Below, piece by piece: positions 1 through 5,705 of a stretch of DNA of 18,833 nucleotides. Location of the stretch: positions 1 through 18,833 of the forward strand of contig CAZUWH010000032.1 of NCBI GenBank assembly GCA_964624075.1. The letters run 5' to 3'. Origin of the DNA: CAZUWH01 sp964624075 (GTDB lineage Bacteria; Pseudomonadota; Alphaproteobacteria; Rhodospirillales; Rhodospirillaceae). Position 1 is the first letter of the stretch; every line of letters begins with the position of its first letter. The notes under the pieces are model-generated. The model did not search any database and had not been told where the DNA came from. It saw only the letters and a program-made list of their open reading frames with translations. The position numbers and the translations under genes are program-made.

Positions 1-212
1 CCCGAACTAACGGCTGGCGTGACATTGCCTTTTACCAGACACGGAAAGAAGCTGACTTTTCATGAGGGTTTTTACCAGGATACCCCAGAACGGCACCGCT
101 GGGTGGCTGACGGGTGCCTCTATTGTGACGAGTTCACGTGCAACGATAATGTGCCGGGAGACTGCCCCCTCCGAAGCCTCCCAACGTTCTCCCCCCTGCC
201 GCCGACGGCACG

Positions 213-256
213 AGCGTGGGAATGTAGGAGAAAGCGAGTCTTTCTCCCACGCTTTT
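213..256 (+). terminator. Bulged hairpin followed by T run
   Basis: AGCGTGG (213-219) pairs with CCACGCT (247-253), and GAGAAAG (228-234) pairs with CTTTCTC (240-246) across a CGAGT loop; an 8-nt bulge lies on the 5' side. The stem is followed by TTTT. It looks like an intrinsic terminator, but the large bulge and the lack of a clear upstream gene weaken the call. Confidence 0.3.
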
Positions 257-262
257 CTTCAT

Positions 263-289
263 CAGGCAGGCAGGCAAGCAGGCAAGCAG
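263..289 (+). repeat. Tetranucleotide tandem repeat (CAGG/CAAG)
   Basis: Units read CAGG, CAGG, CAGG, CAAG, CAGG, CAAG, CAG. It lies inside an open frame of 62-415, directly before the phage-like segment. A change in unit number would change the reading frame, since four is not a multiple of three. Confidence 0.8.
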
Positions 290-470
290 TACGTCTTCAA
301 CGGCGCGGCGTGGGTGCAGCAAGGTGCGGCTTCGTCCACCGAGATTGCCTTCCTGCAGGCCTTCATCGGTAGGTCGGGCGATGACAACGAGCAGCCAAAC
401 TATTCCAGCACCTAGAGCGTTTTGCGATCGATTTGAAGCGTATCCTGTGTGCCGCATGCAGTTCTGATAC

Positions 471-504
471 GGTTTCCGGAAAGTCCGAGGACTTTCCGGA
501 AACC
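471..504. repeat. Perfect 16-bp inverted repeat with GA centre
   Basis: The left arm GGTTTCCGGAAAGTCC (471-486) is matched exactly by the right arm at 489-504, with only GA (487-488) between them. As RNA it would fold into a very stable hairpin after opening a central pair or two; as DNA it could extrude a cruciform. There is no T run after it. Confidence 0.9.
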
Positions 505-553
505 TGCCCTCAGTCGCCGGGCACAGGGGGCGCGCCGGCCCGCGTTGCGGGCT

Positions 554-580
554 CGGAGTCCGGAAATTTCCCGGACTCCG
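554..580. repeat. 10-bp stem hairpin
   Basis: CGGAGTCCGG (554-563) and CCGGACTCCG (571-580) are exact complements around a 7-nt loop, AAATTTC. The arm shares TCCGGAAA with the palindrome 50 bp upstream, so the two may belong to one composite repeat. No T run follows on either strand. Confidence 0.85.
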
Positions 581-739
581 CATGACATTCGGCGGAGTGG
601 AGGTGATGAGCAGAGAGCCGATACCTTGCTAGAAGGGAGCCGCAGGCTCGCTCGGCGGCTTTTCGCAGCGATAAACCACATCCAAACCCCTTTGGGAATC
701 CAAAATTGATTCAAAAAGATCATAATCTACCCTAGCCTG

Positions 740-764
740 CCCCCCCCCCCCCCCNNNNNNNNNN
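740..764. other. Poly-C run and assembly gap
   Basis: Fifteen consecutive C residues (740-754) run straight into ten N residues (755-764). This is a scaffold join or unresolved homopolymer; the real gap length is unknown, and any frame spanning it is not trustworthy. Confidence 0.95.
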
Positions 765-912
765 GAGGAACGCGCCCGCCGAAGATGACAGGGCTTCAAC
801 ATCCCCGAAGCTTCAAGGAGTTCGCACGAAGCCCGCACTTCCCCACGCGTGTATGGTTCGTAGCATCCCGCAACAGTGTTGTTCTTGGCACGGGGATGCG
901 CCAAAAGCGAGG

Positions 913-1256
913 CTAATGCAGTAGCAGCCGCACGACGACAACCATGGTGCCCACCGTTATTGTGAACAGGGCCACCAGCATGACGTTCAACTTGATCGTT
1001 ATGCGTAACTCCACCGCCTTCATCTCCGCCCGCATCGCGGCGTTCTCGGCCATAAGCCGTTGTTCCGATCTACGCAAATCAGCCTTGGCTTCCACCCGTG
1101 CGGCGATAATTGCGGCGATAATTTCAGCCTTGGTAGTCCTCGGCCAGACGGTCGATATCAGCCTTGGTGGCGACTTCGGCGGCGCCTGTTCGGAGCTGAA
1201 GCCAACGGACTACAGACGACACGCCAGCTTCATGGTGTCGATGGCAACTAAAAGTG
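913..1256 (-). pseudogene. Broken DUF1640-like coiled-coil membrane protein
   Basis: The intact part (about 1095 down to 913) encodes an alternating charged helix rich in Glu, Ala and Arg (RRSEQRLMAENAAMRAEMKA), then ELRITIKLNVMLVALF and a C-terminal membrane helix. This is the layout of small alphaproteobacterial coiled-coil proteins of the DUF1640/CCDC90 type. Upstream, the expected N-terminus is found in pieces in other frames: DTMKLACRL followed by a stop, SVGFSSEQA, then AEVATKADIDRLAED. At least one nonsense codon and two frameshifts therefore separate the parts, and no convincing start codon remains. The molecular function of the family is not established. The call as a broken gene is fairly secure because the pieces are collinear and in the expected order; the family name is less so. 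Confidence 0.6.
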
Positions 1257-1400
1257 ATATTTTAAACGTTCTTTACACTTAATACTGAAGGCTGCGGGGA
1301 GGGGATGGTCCGGAACCAGAACTTCGTCCCGGAAAGGTCCGCTATGAGTCCGCTATTTTCCGATGATTTTTGCCAGCGCCCACCAACCCCTTGGAATTCC

Positions 1401-1475
1401 TGGTGCCGAAGCGGGGATTTGAACCCCGGGCCTACTGATTACGAATCAGTTGCTCTACCCCTGAGCTACTTCGGC
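1401..1475 (-). tRNA. tRNA-Thr (anticodon CGT)
   Basis: The minus strand folds into a complete cloverleaf of 75 nt including an encoded CCA. The acceptor stem is GCCGAAG/CTTCGGC with discriminator A, the D stem is GCTC/GAGC, the anticodon stem ACTGA/TCAGT encloses the loop TTCGTAA, the variable loop is AGGCC, and the T stem CGGGG/CCCCG encloses TTCAAAT. Loop position 34-36 is CGT, which reads the threonine codon ACG. All stems are perfectly paired, so the gene looks functional despite its decayed surroundings. Confidence 0.96.
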
Positions 1476-1488
1476 CTAACCAGCTTGC

Positions 1489-1517
1489 AGGGTAGCGGCG
1501 GAGACGAAACTTGACAA
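1489..1517 (-). promoter_or_regulatory. Candidate tRNA-Thr promoter
   Basis: On the minus strand TTGTCA (1517-1512) lies 17 nt from TACCCT (1494-1489), and the tRNA 5' end is 13 nt beyond the -10 box. The -35 box and the spacing are good, but the -10 matches the consensus only in part, as is common in GC-rich alphaproteobacteria. Transcription would start about 7 nt before the mature tRNA. Confidence 0.45.
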
Positions 1518-1634
1518 GCATTTCGTCCGCGTTTCGCCTCTTTCGAAATCTGTTCCCCTTTTTTTGCGTGTTCCAGGCGCCCTTGCCAGGGGGCAAGACA
1601 TAGCGCGAACGCCAGAGGCATAGCCACCGTTCTG

Positions 1635-1857
1635 TCAGACTTGCTCATTCCTTGCCCAAACGGGAACAAAGCTGACTTCCTGCCTTGCCGAGGCCGGTTT
1701 CAAGCCGGTCTTTCGGCTGACGCCAGGGCCTTCCTCTCCACAGGCTGACACCGTGAAACGCATGGCCATGTTTCTCAGGTTGATCGCGGTGTTCATGTGT
1801 ATCATGCGCCACAGGCCAGGTACGTCCAGCGGCGCACCGACAGCAGAGATTCTTCAT
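1635..1857 (-). pseudogene. tnpB: TnpB C-terminal remnant
   Basis: Read from about 1803 to the TGA at 1637-1635, the minus strand encodes NTAINLRNMAMRFTVSACGEEG, then KPASARQEVSFV. This is the typical C-terminal tail of TnpB after the 'DRDxNAAxNL' RuvC III motif; here the motif's leading aspartates are altered (IHMNTAINL). A little upstream, in another frame, KNLCCRCAAGRTWPV looks like the decayed zinc-ribbon. The remaining ~300 residues that would carry the helical and RuvC I/II regions are absent. TnpB is an RNA-guided endonuclease that supports transposon retention; this copy cannot be active. Confidence 0.7.
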
Positions 1858-1904
1858 GATTGTATAACAAATACGAATGTGTCTTTTTACTAGTTGACAC
1901 GCGA

Positions 1905-2427
1905 TTAAAAGCAGCTATCGTACCACCGCACATTCCGGGATGATCTAGGGTGCGATGGACTCGCGTCTTCGCCATGGTTGAGGATCACCGTCTCGGTGTT
2001 CTTCGTCGCGCAGATCGCAGACACCAGTTCCGCACCGAAACGTGGCAGTCGGTCCTTGTAGGTGATGATCAGTTGCCCGGTCTGCCCGCCGATCACCGCA
2101 TCCAACAGGCGCTTGAGTCCCTTCTTCTAGTAGTTCATGCCCAAGCTCAGATTGGCAATGATCACAAACGCCCAGCCGCGCTGGGCACGGCAGAATTCGA
2201 GTCCCTGTTTCTGCCGTTCCATCCTTCTGGTCGTGACTGAACACACGGGGTATAGAGGCCACCTTGCGCCGCTGCTCATCCGGCGCGCGGAATTTCTCCG
2301 GGCGAAGTCGCGCGGGATCGTAGCGCAATACCCTCTGAGCATGCGCTCATCGGAAACAAGCCTGCCTTCGCGCTCCCACACCCGAGAACTTGGCAGTTTC
2401 GTGAATGCTGACCATCTTGTGGAACAT
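1905..2427 (-). pseudogene. IS607-type serine recombinase (OrfA/TnpA), broken
   Basis: Collinear pieces in three minus-strand frames rebuild an IS607 transposase. They are MVSIHETAKFSGV (MerR-like start), WEREGRLVSDER, YDPARLRPEKFRAPDEQRRKV, RVFSHDQKD, ERQKQGLEFCRAQRGWAF, GLKRLLDAVIGGQTGQ, ITYKDRLPRFGAELV and ETVILNHGED. The family's catalytic serine lies directly after RV ('RVSSHDQ'); here it is RVFSHDQ, so the nucleophile is replaced by Phe. A stop separates GMNY from KKGLKRLL, and at least two frameshifts are present. After GED the sequence no longer resembles the family and ends at 1905, so the usual C-terminal portion is deleted. The enzyme would have catalysed excision and insertion through a serine-DNA intermediate. 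Confidence 0.75.
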
Positions 2428-2751
2428 GCTCGAAATATACATGAATGCGCAACAAGGCACGACTGATTCAATAACTGTTCAAACCATCTCTTAATTGTAT
2501 GATGTCGAGACTAAGGACCGATTACGGGTAAGATCAGCGCGCCGAGATCGGTTGGGGGCAAAAGATCGGGGCGTCAATGGTGTTGTGGCCAGAGGGGCGA
2601 GGGTGGGCGAAGATCTGGCGCACCCTGATAACTGGGGCCGACGTCGAAACGGCTCTGACCCGTGCCGTTCCGGGGGGTACACTGTAGGGTCTACAGACAT
2701 TAAATCTTCATGCGGCGTGGGAGATTTCATCCGGGGACGAAATTTGATTCA
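2428..2751. other. Spacer without recognisable gene
   Basis: Overlapping open frames occur on both strands (2495 onward on plus, 2730-2491 on minus), but neither product has hydrophobic, repeated or family-like segments and both are rich in Arg, Ser and Pro as expected for chance frames in GC-rich DNA. I see no RNA gene or clear repeat here. Confidence 0.5.
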
Positions 2752-3096
2752 TCAAGGGGAAACCGATACCTCCGAGGGCGGGGCGTTCGGAACGACCACC
2801 ACGATATCTCCCTCCACGCCCATGTTTAGCACCGCCCGGGCCCGTTCTTCCAACAGATCGCGATCAAGACTTTCCGGCCGCAGAAGGCGCACCCGATTCT
2901 CCAGGGCATCGTGTTCTTTCTTGAGACGGGCCAAGCGGGTCCGGGCCTGCCGAATTTCATGGCGCGTTTCCCACCACGCCAGCAAGCCCCGCTCCCCCTG
3001 AACAGCGTGGTAACTGAAATAGACGATTGCCCCCAGACCCAGAAGAGGGGCTAACACGAAACGCGCCCGACGCCTGATCTCACCAAGAAAGAACAT
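2752..3096 (-). CDS. ftsB: Septum formation initiator, FtsB/DivIC family
   Basis: This 114-residue protein has a short basic cytoplasmic start (GEIRRRAR), one membrane segment at about residues 13-29, and a periplasmic coiled coil at about 43-73 (HEIRQARTRLARLKKEHDAL). The conserved ending DLLEERARAVLNMGVEGDIVV is typical of alphaproteobacterial FtsB-like proteins. FtsB forms a bitopic complex with FtsL and FtsQ at the division site and helps activate septal peptidoglycan synthesis. Length and layout match the family, and no damage is visible. The ATG at 3096 lacks a strong Shine-Dalgarno sequence. In many alphaproteobacteria this gene sits between eno and pdhA; neither is recognisable next to it here, so the gene stands alone between an IS607 remnant and pseudogenes. 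Confidence 0.85.
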   Translation of the reverse strand: MFFLGEIRRRARFVLAPLLGLGAIVYFSYHAVQGERGLLAWWETRHEIRQARTRLARLKKEHDALENRVRLLRPESLDRDLLEERARAVLNMGVEGDIVVVVPNAPPSEVSVSP

Positions 3097-3555
3097 TTCA
3101 GGACCAAACGGTTTCCATCACGACAAAATAATTCTAGCATACGGTTACGGTCATGGGCAAAAGCAAGCTCGGCCAGCCGGTAATTTTCATTATGGAATTT
3201 GTTCCAGGTCGCCTTAACAGACTCCACCCCCCAACCCTTCTCCCCTGAGGGGGCCAGACCCCTATTCAGGGGGAGGATGTGTTCCCTTCAGGAGAAGGGG
3301 GTGCAGGGATGCCTCTTCTGCAAATCAGGGTCATTCCCATAACGAGAACCGCTGTCGGTCAGCTGGAACGATCGGAGGAACAGTCGGATTCAAGGGGGCG
3401 AGGGGAAGGCCTTGCCTTACAGACGGGAATCTACTGTAAACGCCTGCGATCCTACTCGACGTGCCCCATATCGTAGGGAATATCTATAGAGACGTGCATT
3501 CACGTATTTCTTGACAATTGGCCTGAACGAAACGAATCCAGGACAGAAGGCCCGA
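3097..3555. other. Spacer with dispersed repeat copy A
   Basis: No coding signal is visible. The stretch holds a ~99-nt dispersed repeat (3191-3289) and a TTGACA at about 3511-3516, which could be the -35 box of a former promoter for the broken permease operon, though no good -10 follows. No substrate-binding protein gene precedes the permeases. Confidence 0.5.
3191..3289 (+). repeat. Dispersed ~99-nt GC-rich repeat, copy A
   Basis: It starts TATGGAATT, continues with CAGGTC.CCTT, contains AACCCTTCTCC and ATTCAGGGGGAGGATGTG, and ends GTGTTCCCTTC. A second copy lies in the same orientation at 13084-13182. The middle is partly self-complementary (CCCCTGAGGGG; AACCCTTCTCC against GGAGAAGGG at 3291-3299), so transcripts could fold into hairpins. 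Confidence 0.75.
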
Positions 3556-4510
3556 ATGAAACATCTGTTGTTGTGTCTGTTCCACTCCCTGGTCGTATTG
3601 CTCGCCATATCCCTGCTGGTCTACGTGCTGATCGAACTCATGCCGGCGCGATCCGGTTGCCCTGGTGAGCGCTCTGGTAATCCCCTCCTGACGCCTGAAG
3701 ACGTAGCCCGTCTGCGCCATCTGCATGAACTGGATCGGCCGCTTCTTCTCCGTTATGGTGCGTGGCTGGGGCGTGTCTTGCAGGGTGACCTGGGCTACTC
3801 GTGTCTGTACGCCTTGCCGGTTCTGGGTGTGCCCTGCTGCCCCCTCTGGGCCGAACGGTGGTGCTGCTCTTGCGACCAGCCTGACCGTGTGGCCTTGCTG
3901 GTCGCGGTGCCGTTGGGTGTAGCGGCCGCGATCGAAAGTTAGCCACATTATCAATCATCTTACCTTGGCTGGCGTTTCCTTACCTGTATTCTTCCTGAAA
4001 TTGATTAGAATCGTTGTGTTTTCCGTATTGCTAGAATGTCTGCTGGCCGGAGGAGTCGAAACCGGGGGCGATGGCAGTCTTTTTGACCGTTTCCGTCATT
4101 TGATTCTGCCGGCCATGACTCTGGCTGCCACCAGCACAGGGCGATATACCTGCCATACTCGGGCCGCTGTGATTGAGACTCTGCACCAGGACTTATATAC
4201 GAACGGCTCTTGCCAAAGGGGCAGGCTGGCCACGTGTGGTCCTGCATCATGCCTTACGCAATGCCGCCATTCCGCTTGCCATGGTGGCAGCGCTTGATTT
4301 CGGAACCCTGTTTTCCGGGGCACTGGTGACCGAAACCATGTTCGCCTATCCCGGCATGGGCCGGTTTATTTACGAAGCCGTTATGTATGGGCAATGACTT
4401 CAACCTGGCCCTGGCTGGGCCTGATGCTGGCTACTCTGACCATCCTCCTGGGCAATGGATTGGCCGACCTTACTCACCTGTGGCTCGATCCGAGGATCCG
4501 GTCACGATGA
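3556..4510 (+). pseudogene. Dipeptide/oligopeptide ABC permease (DppB-type), broken
   Basis: The pieces align in order with a DppB/OppB/GsiC-type inner-membrane permease. They are an N-terminal membrane helix (HSLVVLLAISLLVYVLIELM), LTPEDVARLRHLHELDRPLL, GRVLQGDLGYS, a shifted LAGVSLPVFFLKL, the cytoplasmic coupling loop RTALAKGAGWPRVVLHHALRNA, FSGALVTETMFAYPGMGR, and a final TILLGNGLADLTHLWLDPR. At least six frame changes separate them, near 3850-3890, 3940, 4200, 4390 and 4420, and a stop occurs at 3940-3942. The usual length is about 310-330 residues, which the span still covers. The final TGA (4508-4510) overlaps the ATG of the next gene, the usual translational coupling. Substrate cannot be inferred. 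The product would have imported peptides or a similar solute with a partner permease and two ATPases. Confidence 0.88.
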
Positions 4511-5387
4511 AAGCCTGGCAGCGCTTTTTCAGGTACGGTGCAGCGGTGACAGGATTGATCATGCTTGCGATTTTCTGGGCACGGCCACCTTGGCAGCCCA
4601 GCTGGTGGCCTGGGGGCTTGGAGTCGGTGCCGAGACCGTGACCTCCTCAACCGTCTGGCGCCTCCTGCACTGGCCTACCCCCTTGGGGAGTGATGAACTA
4701 GGGCGTGATCTGCTGGTGCGCCTGTTGGCGGGCGGACAGGTTTTACTGGCCATTGGTGTCGTCACCGCCCTGGTCGCCGCCGTGATCGGCACGGCAATCG
4801 GCTTGGTGACAGGCAGCCTTGGTGAATACACGGATGCATTGTTGATGCGAATCACCGACGGTATCATTGCCTTGCCCCTACTGCCGTTGTTAATCATCAT
4901 GGCTGCACTCGCCCACCCAGGGTACGGACGATGCAGGATACCCTCCTGGTCATCCTGCGGCTGGTGATGATCGTCGCTCTGATCGGTTGGACCCACGGTA
5001 GCCCGTCTGGTACGGGCCGCGGTTTTTGTCAGTCAGTGCGGCACCGTACCTTTGTGCTGGCAGCGGAAGCACTGGGAATACCCCGGCGGCGAATCGCCAT
5101 GGTACACGTTCTGCCCAATGTGGCTTCACCAGCCGTGGTGGCGATCACGCTTTCGGTTGGCCATATCAATCCTGCTCGAAAGCGCCCTCAGTTTTCTTGG
5201 TCTTGGCGTACAGCCCCCTTTGCCGAGCTGGGGCAACATGCTGACCGGCGCAATGGACTCCATCTAGTCGGCGCCGGCCTTGGCAGTATGGCCGGGTGTC
5301 TCGATTCTCATCACCGCGATGGCCTTCAATTTCGTCGGCGATGGTCTGCGGGATGCCTTCGATCCTCGTACAGACCTATGCGCATGA
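4507..5387 (+). pseudogene. Dipeptide/oligopeptide ABC permease (DppC-type), broken
   Basis: Collinear segments match a DppC/OppC-type permease. They are FRYGAAVTGLIMLAI, TPLGSDELGRDLLVRLLAGG, IGTAIGLVTGSLGEYTDALLMR, DGIIALPLLPLLIIMAAL, the coupling loop AAEALGIPRRRIAMVHVLPN, LESALSFLGLGVQPPLPSWGNML, and a terminal AMAFNFVGDGLRDAFDPR. Frameshifts fall near 4575, 4915, 5000-5030 and 5165. In the last segment MDSI is followed by TAG (5265-5267), where the family has Trp, so this is a point nonsense mutation (TGG to TAG). After it the frame stays open to a TGA at 5385-5387. That stop overlaps an ATG at 5384, as if an ATPase gene (dppD-like) once followed, but I cannot recognise one. Confidence 0.88.
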
Positions 5388-5705
5388 CCCCTGGGGGAGA
5401 AAGGACAGGACAACCTGTGCGGAGGCCAAGGGCACAAAGCTAAGGCTCGTATCTAGTGGTATCAGCAATGCATCACCTCCCGCAATGGCACAGGAACCAG
5501 GCCTCTCCCACGTGTCAGTGTTTTCCATGTGCGAATCGGGAAGTAAAACAGCACGGTCCTCTGGGCTTCCCCATGCCCCCGCGAGTCCTGAAGAACGACA
5601 CACAGGTCATACCAGCCAAGGAACCTGTTGCGTTGCGGCAATTCCTGATTATGGTTGCACTTTGCAGGACATGAACATGAACCCTTTCATATGGAGAGAC
5701 GACCA
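5388..5705. other. Spacer between broken permease operon and ccr
   Basis: No gene is recognisable. The frame starting at 5384 (MTPGGERTGQPV) ends at 5443 and shows no ABC ATPase motif (no Walker A or signature), so any ATPase partner was deleted. The start region of ccr lies at the right edge; no confident promoter was found. Confidence 0.5.
5693..5698 (+). promoter_or_regulatory. Shine-Dalgarno site deciding a TTG start
   Basis: GGAGAG sits 7 nt before the TTG at 5706-5708. The nearest ATG (5691) overlaps this site itself and has no Shine-Dalgarno sequence of its own. The family's conserved N-terminus (KxLYxIGExPPLG) begins immediately after the TTG, so TTG is the likelier start. Confidence 0.65.

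Larger units (their letters stand above)
62..415 (+). other. Possible phage structural-protein remnant
   Basis: The last ~45 codons of this open frame, from about 285 onward, read as plausible protein (YVFNGAAWVQQG, then a polar tail ending at a stop near 413). The phrase resembles the 'YVFDGTAWV' type repeats of phage tail or fibre proteins. The segment before it contains a hairpin and a CAGG-type tetranucleotide repeat and does not look like coding sequence. In an alternative frame near the start (19 onward), residues such as LPFTRHGKKLTFHEGF recall small phage proteins that often accompany tail genes, but a shift would be needed to join the pieces. This is a resemblance by eye only; the alternative is chance open frame. 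Confidence 0.2.
1..912. other. Gene-poor decayed region
   Basis: I see no intact gene in this stretch. Open frames on both strands lack recognisable domains and overlap one another, and the region is dominated by palindromes, a tetranucleotide repeat and an assembly gap, which are listed separately. The only protein-like signal is a short segment near 290-415 that resembles a phage structural protein. Confidence 0.5.
1635..2427 (-). mobile_element. IS607-family insertion sequence remnant
   Basis: The order on the minus strand is that of IS607-type elements: a serine recombinase with an N-terminal MerR-like helix (2427-1905), then TnpB (remnant 1857-1635). Only the start and end of the element are left. 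Most of TnpB and the end of the recombinase are deleted, and both residual frames are damaged. Such elements lack terminal inverted repeats, so exact ends cannot be read from the sequence. A guide (omega/re) RNA would be expected to overlap the TnpB 3' end, towards 1520-1640, but I cannot recognise it here. Confidence 0.7.

Noticed and set aside
134..583. Minus-strand 149-residue frame
   Set aside because: It runs through the long palindrome, the hairpins and the tetranucleotide repeat, and the product has no family-like segment.
629..904. Minus-strand 91-residue frame crossing the N gap
   Set aside because: It depends on the arbitrary ten-N gap length and a poly-C run read as glycines; no domain is visible on either side.
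2491..3001. Overlapping frames on both strands beside ftsB
   Set aside because: The plus frame is largely the complement of ftsB and the minus frame is Pro/Arg/Ser-rich with no motif; both are expected by chance at this GC content.
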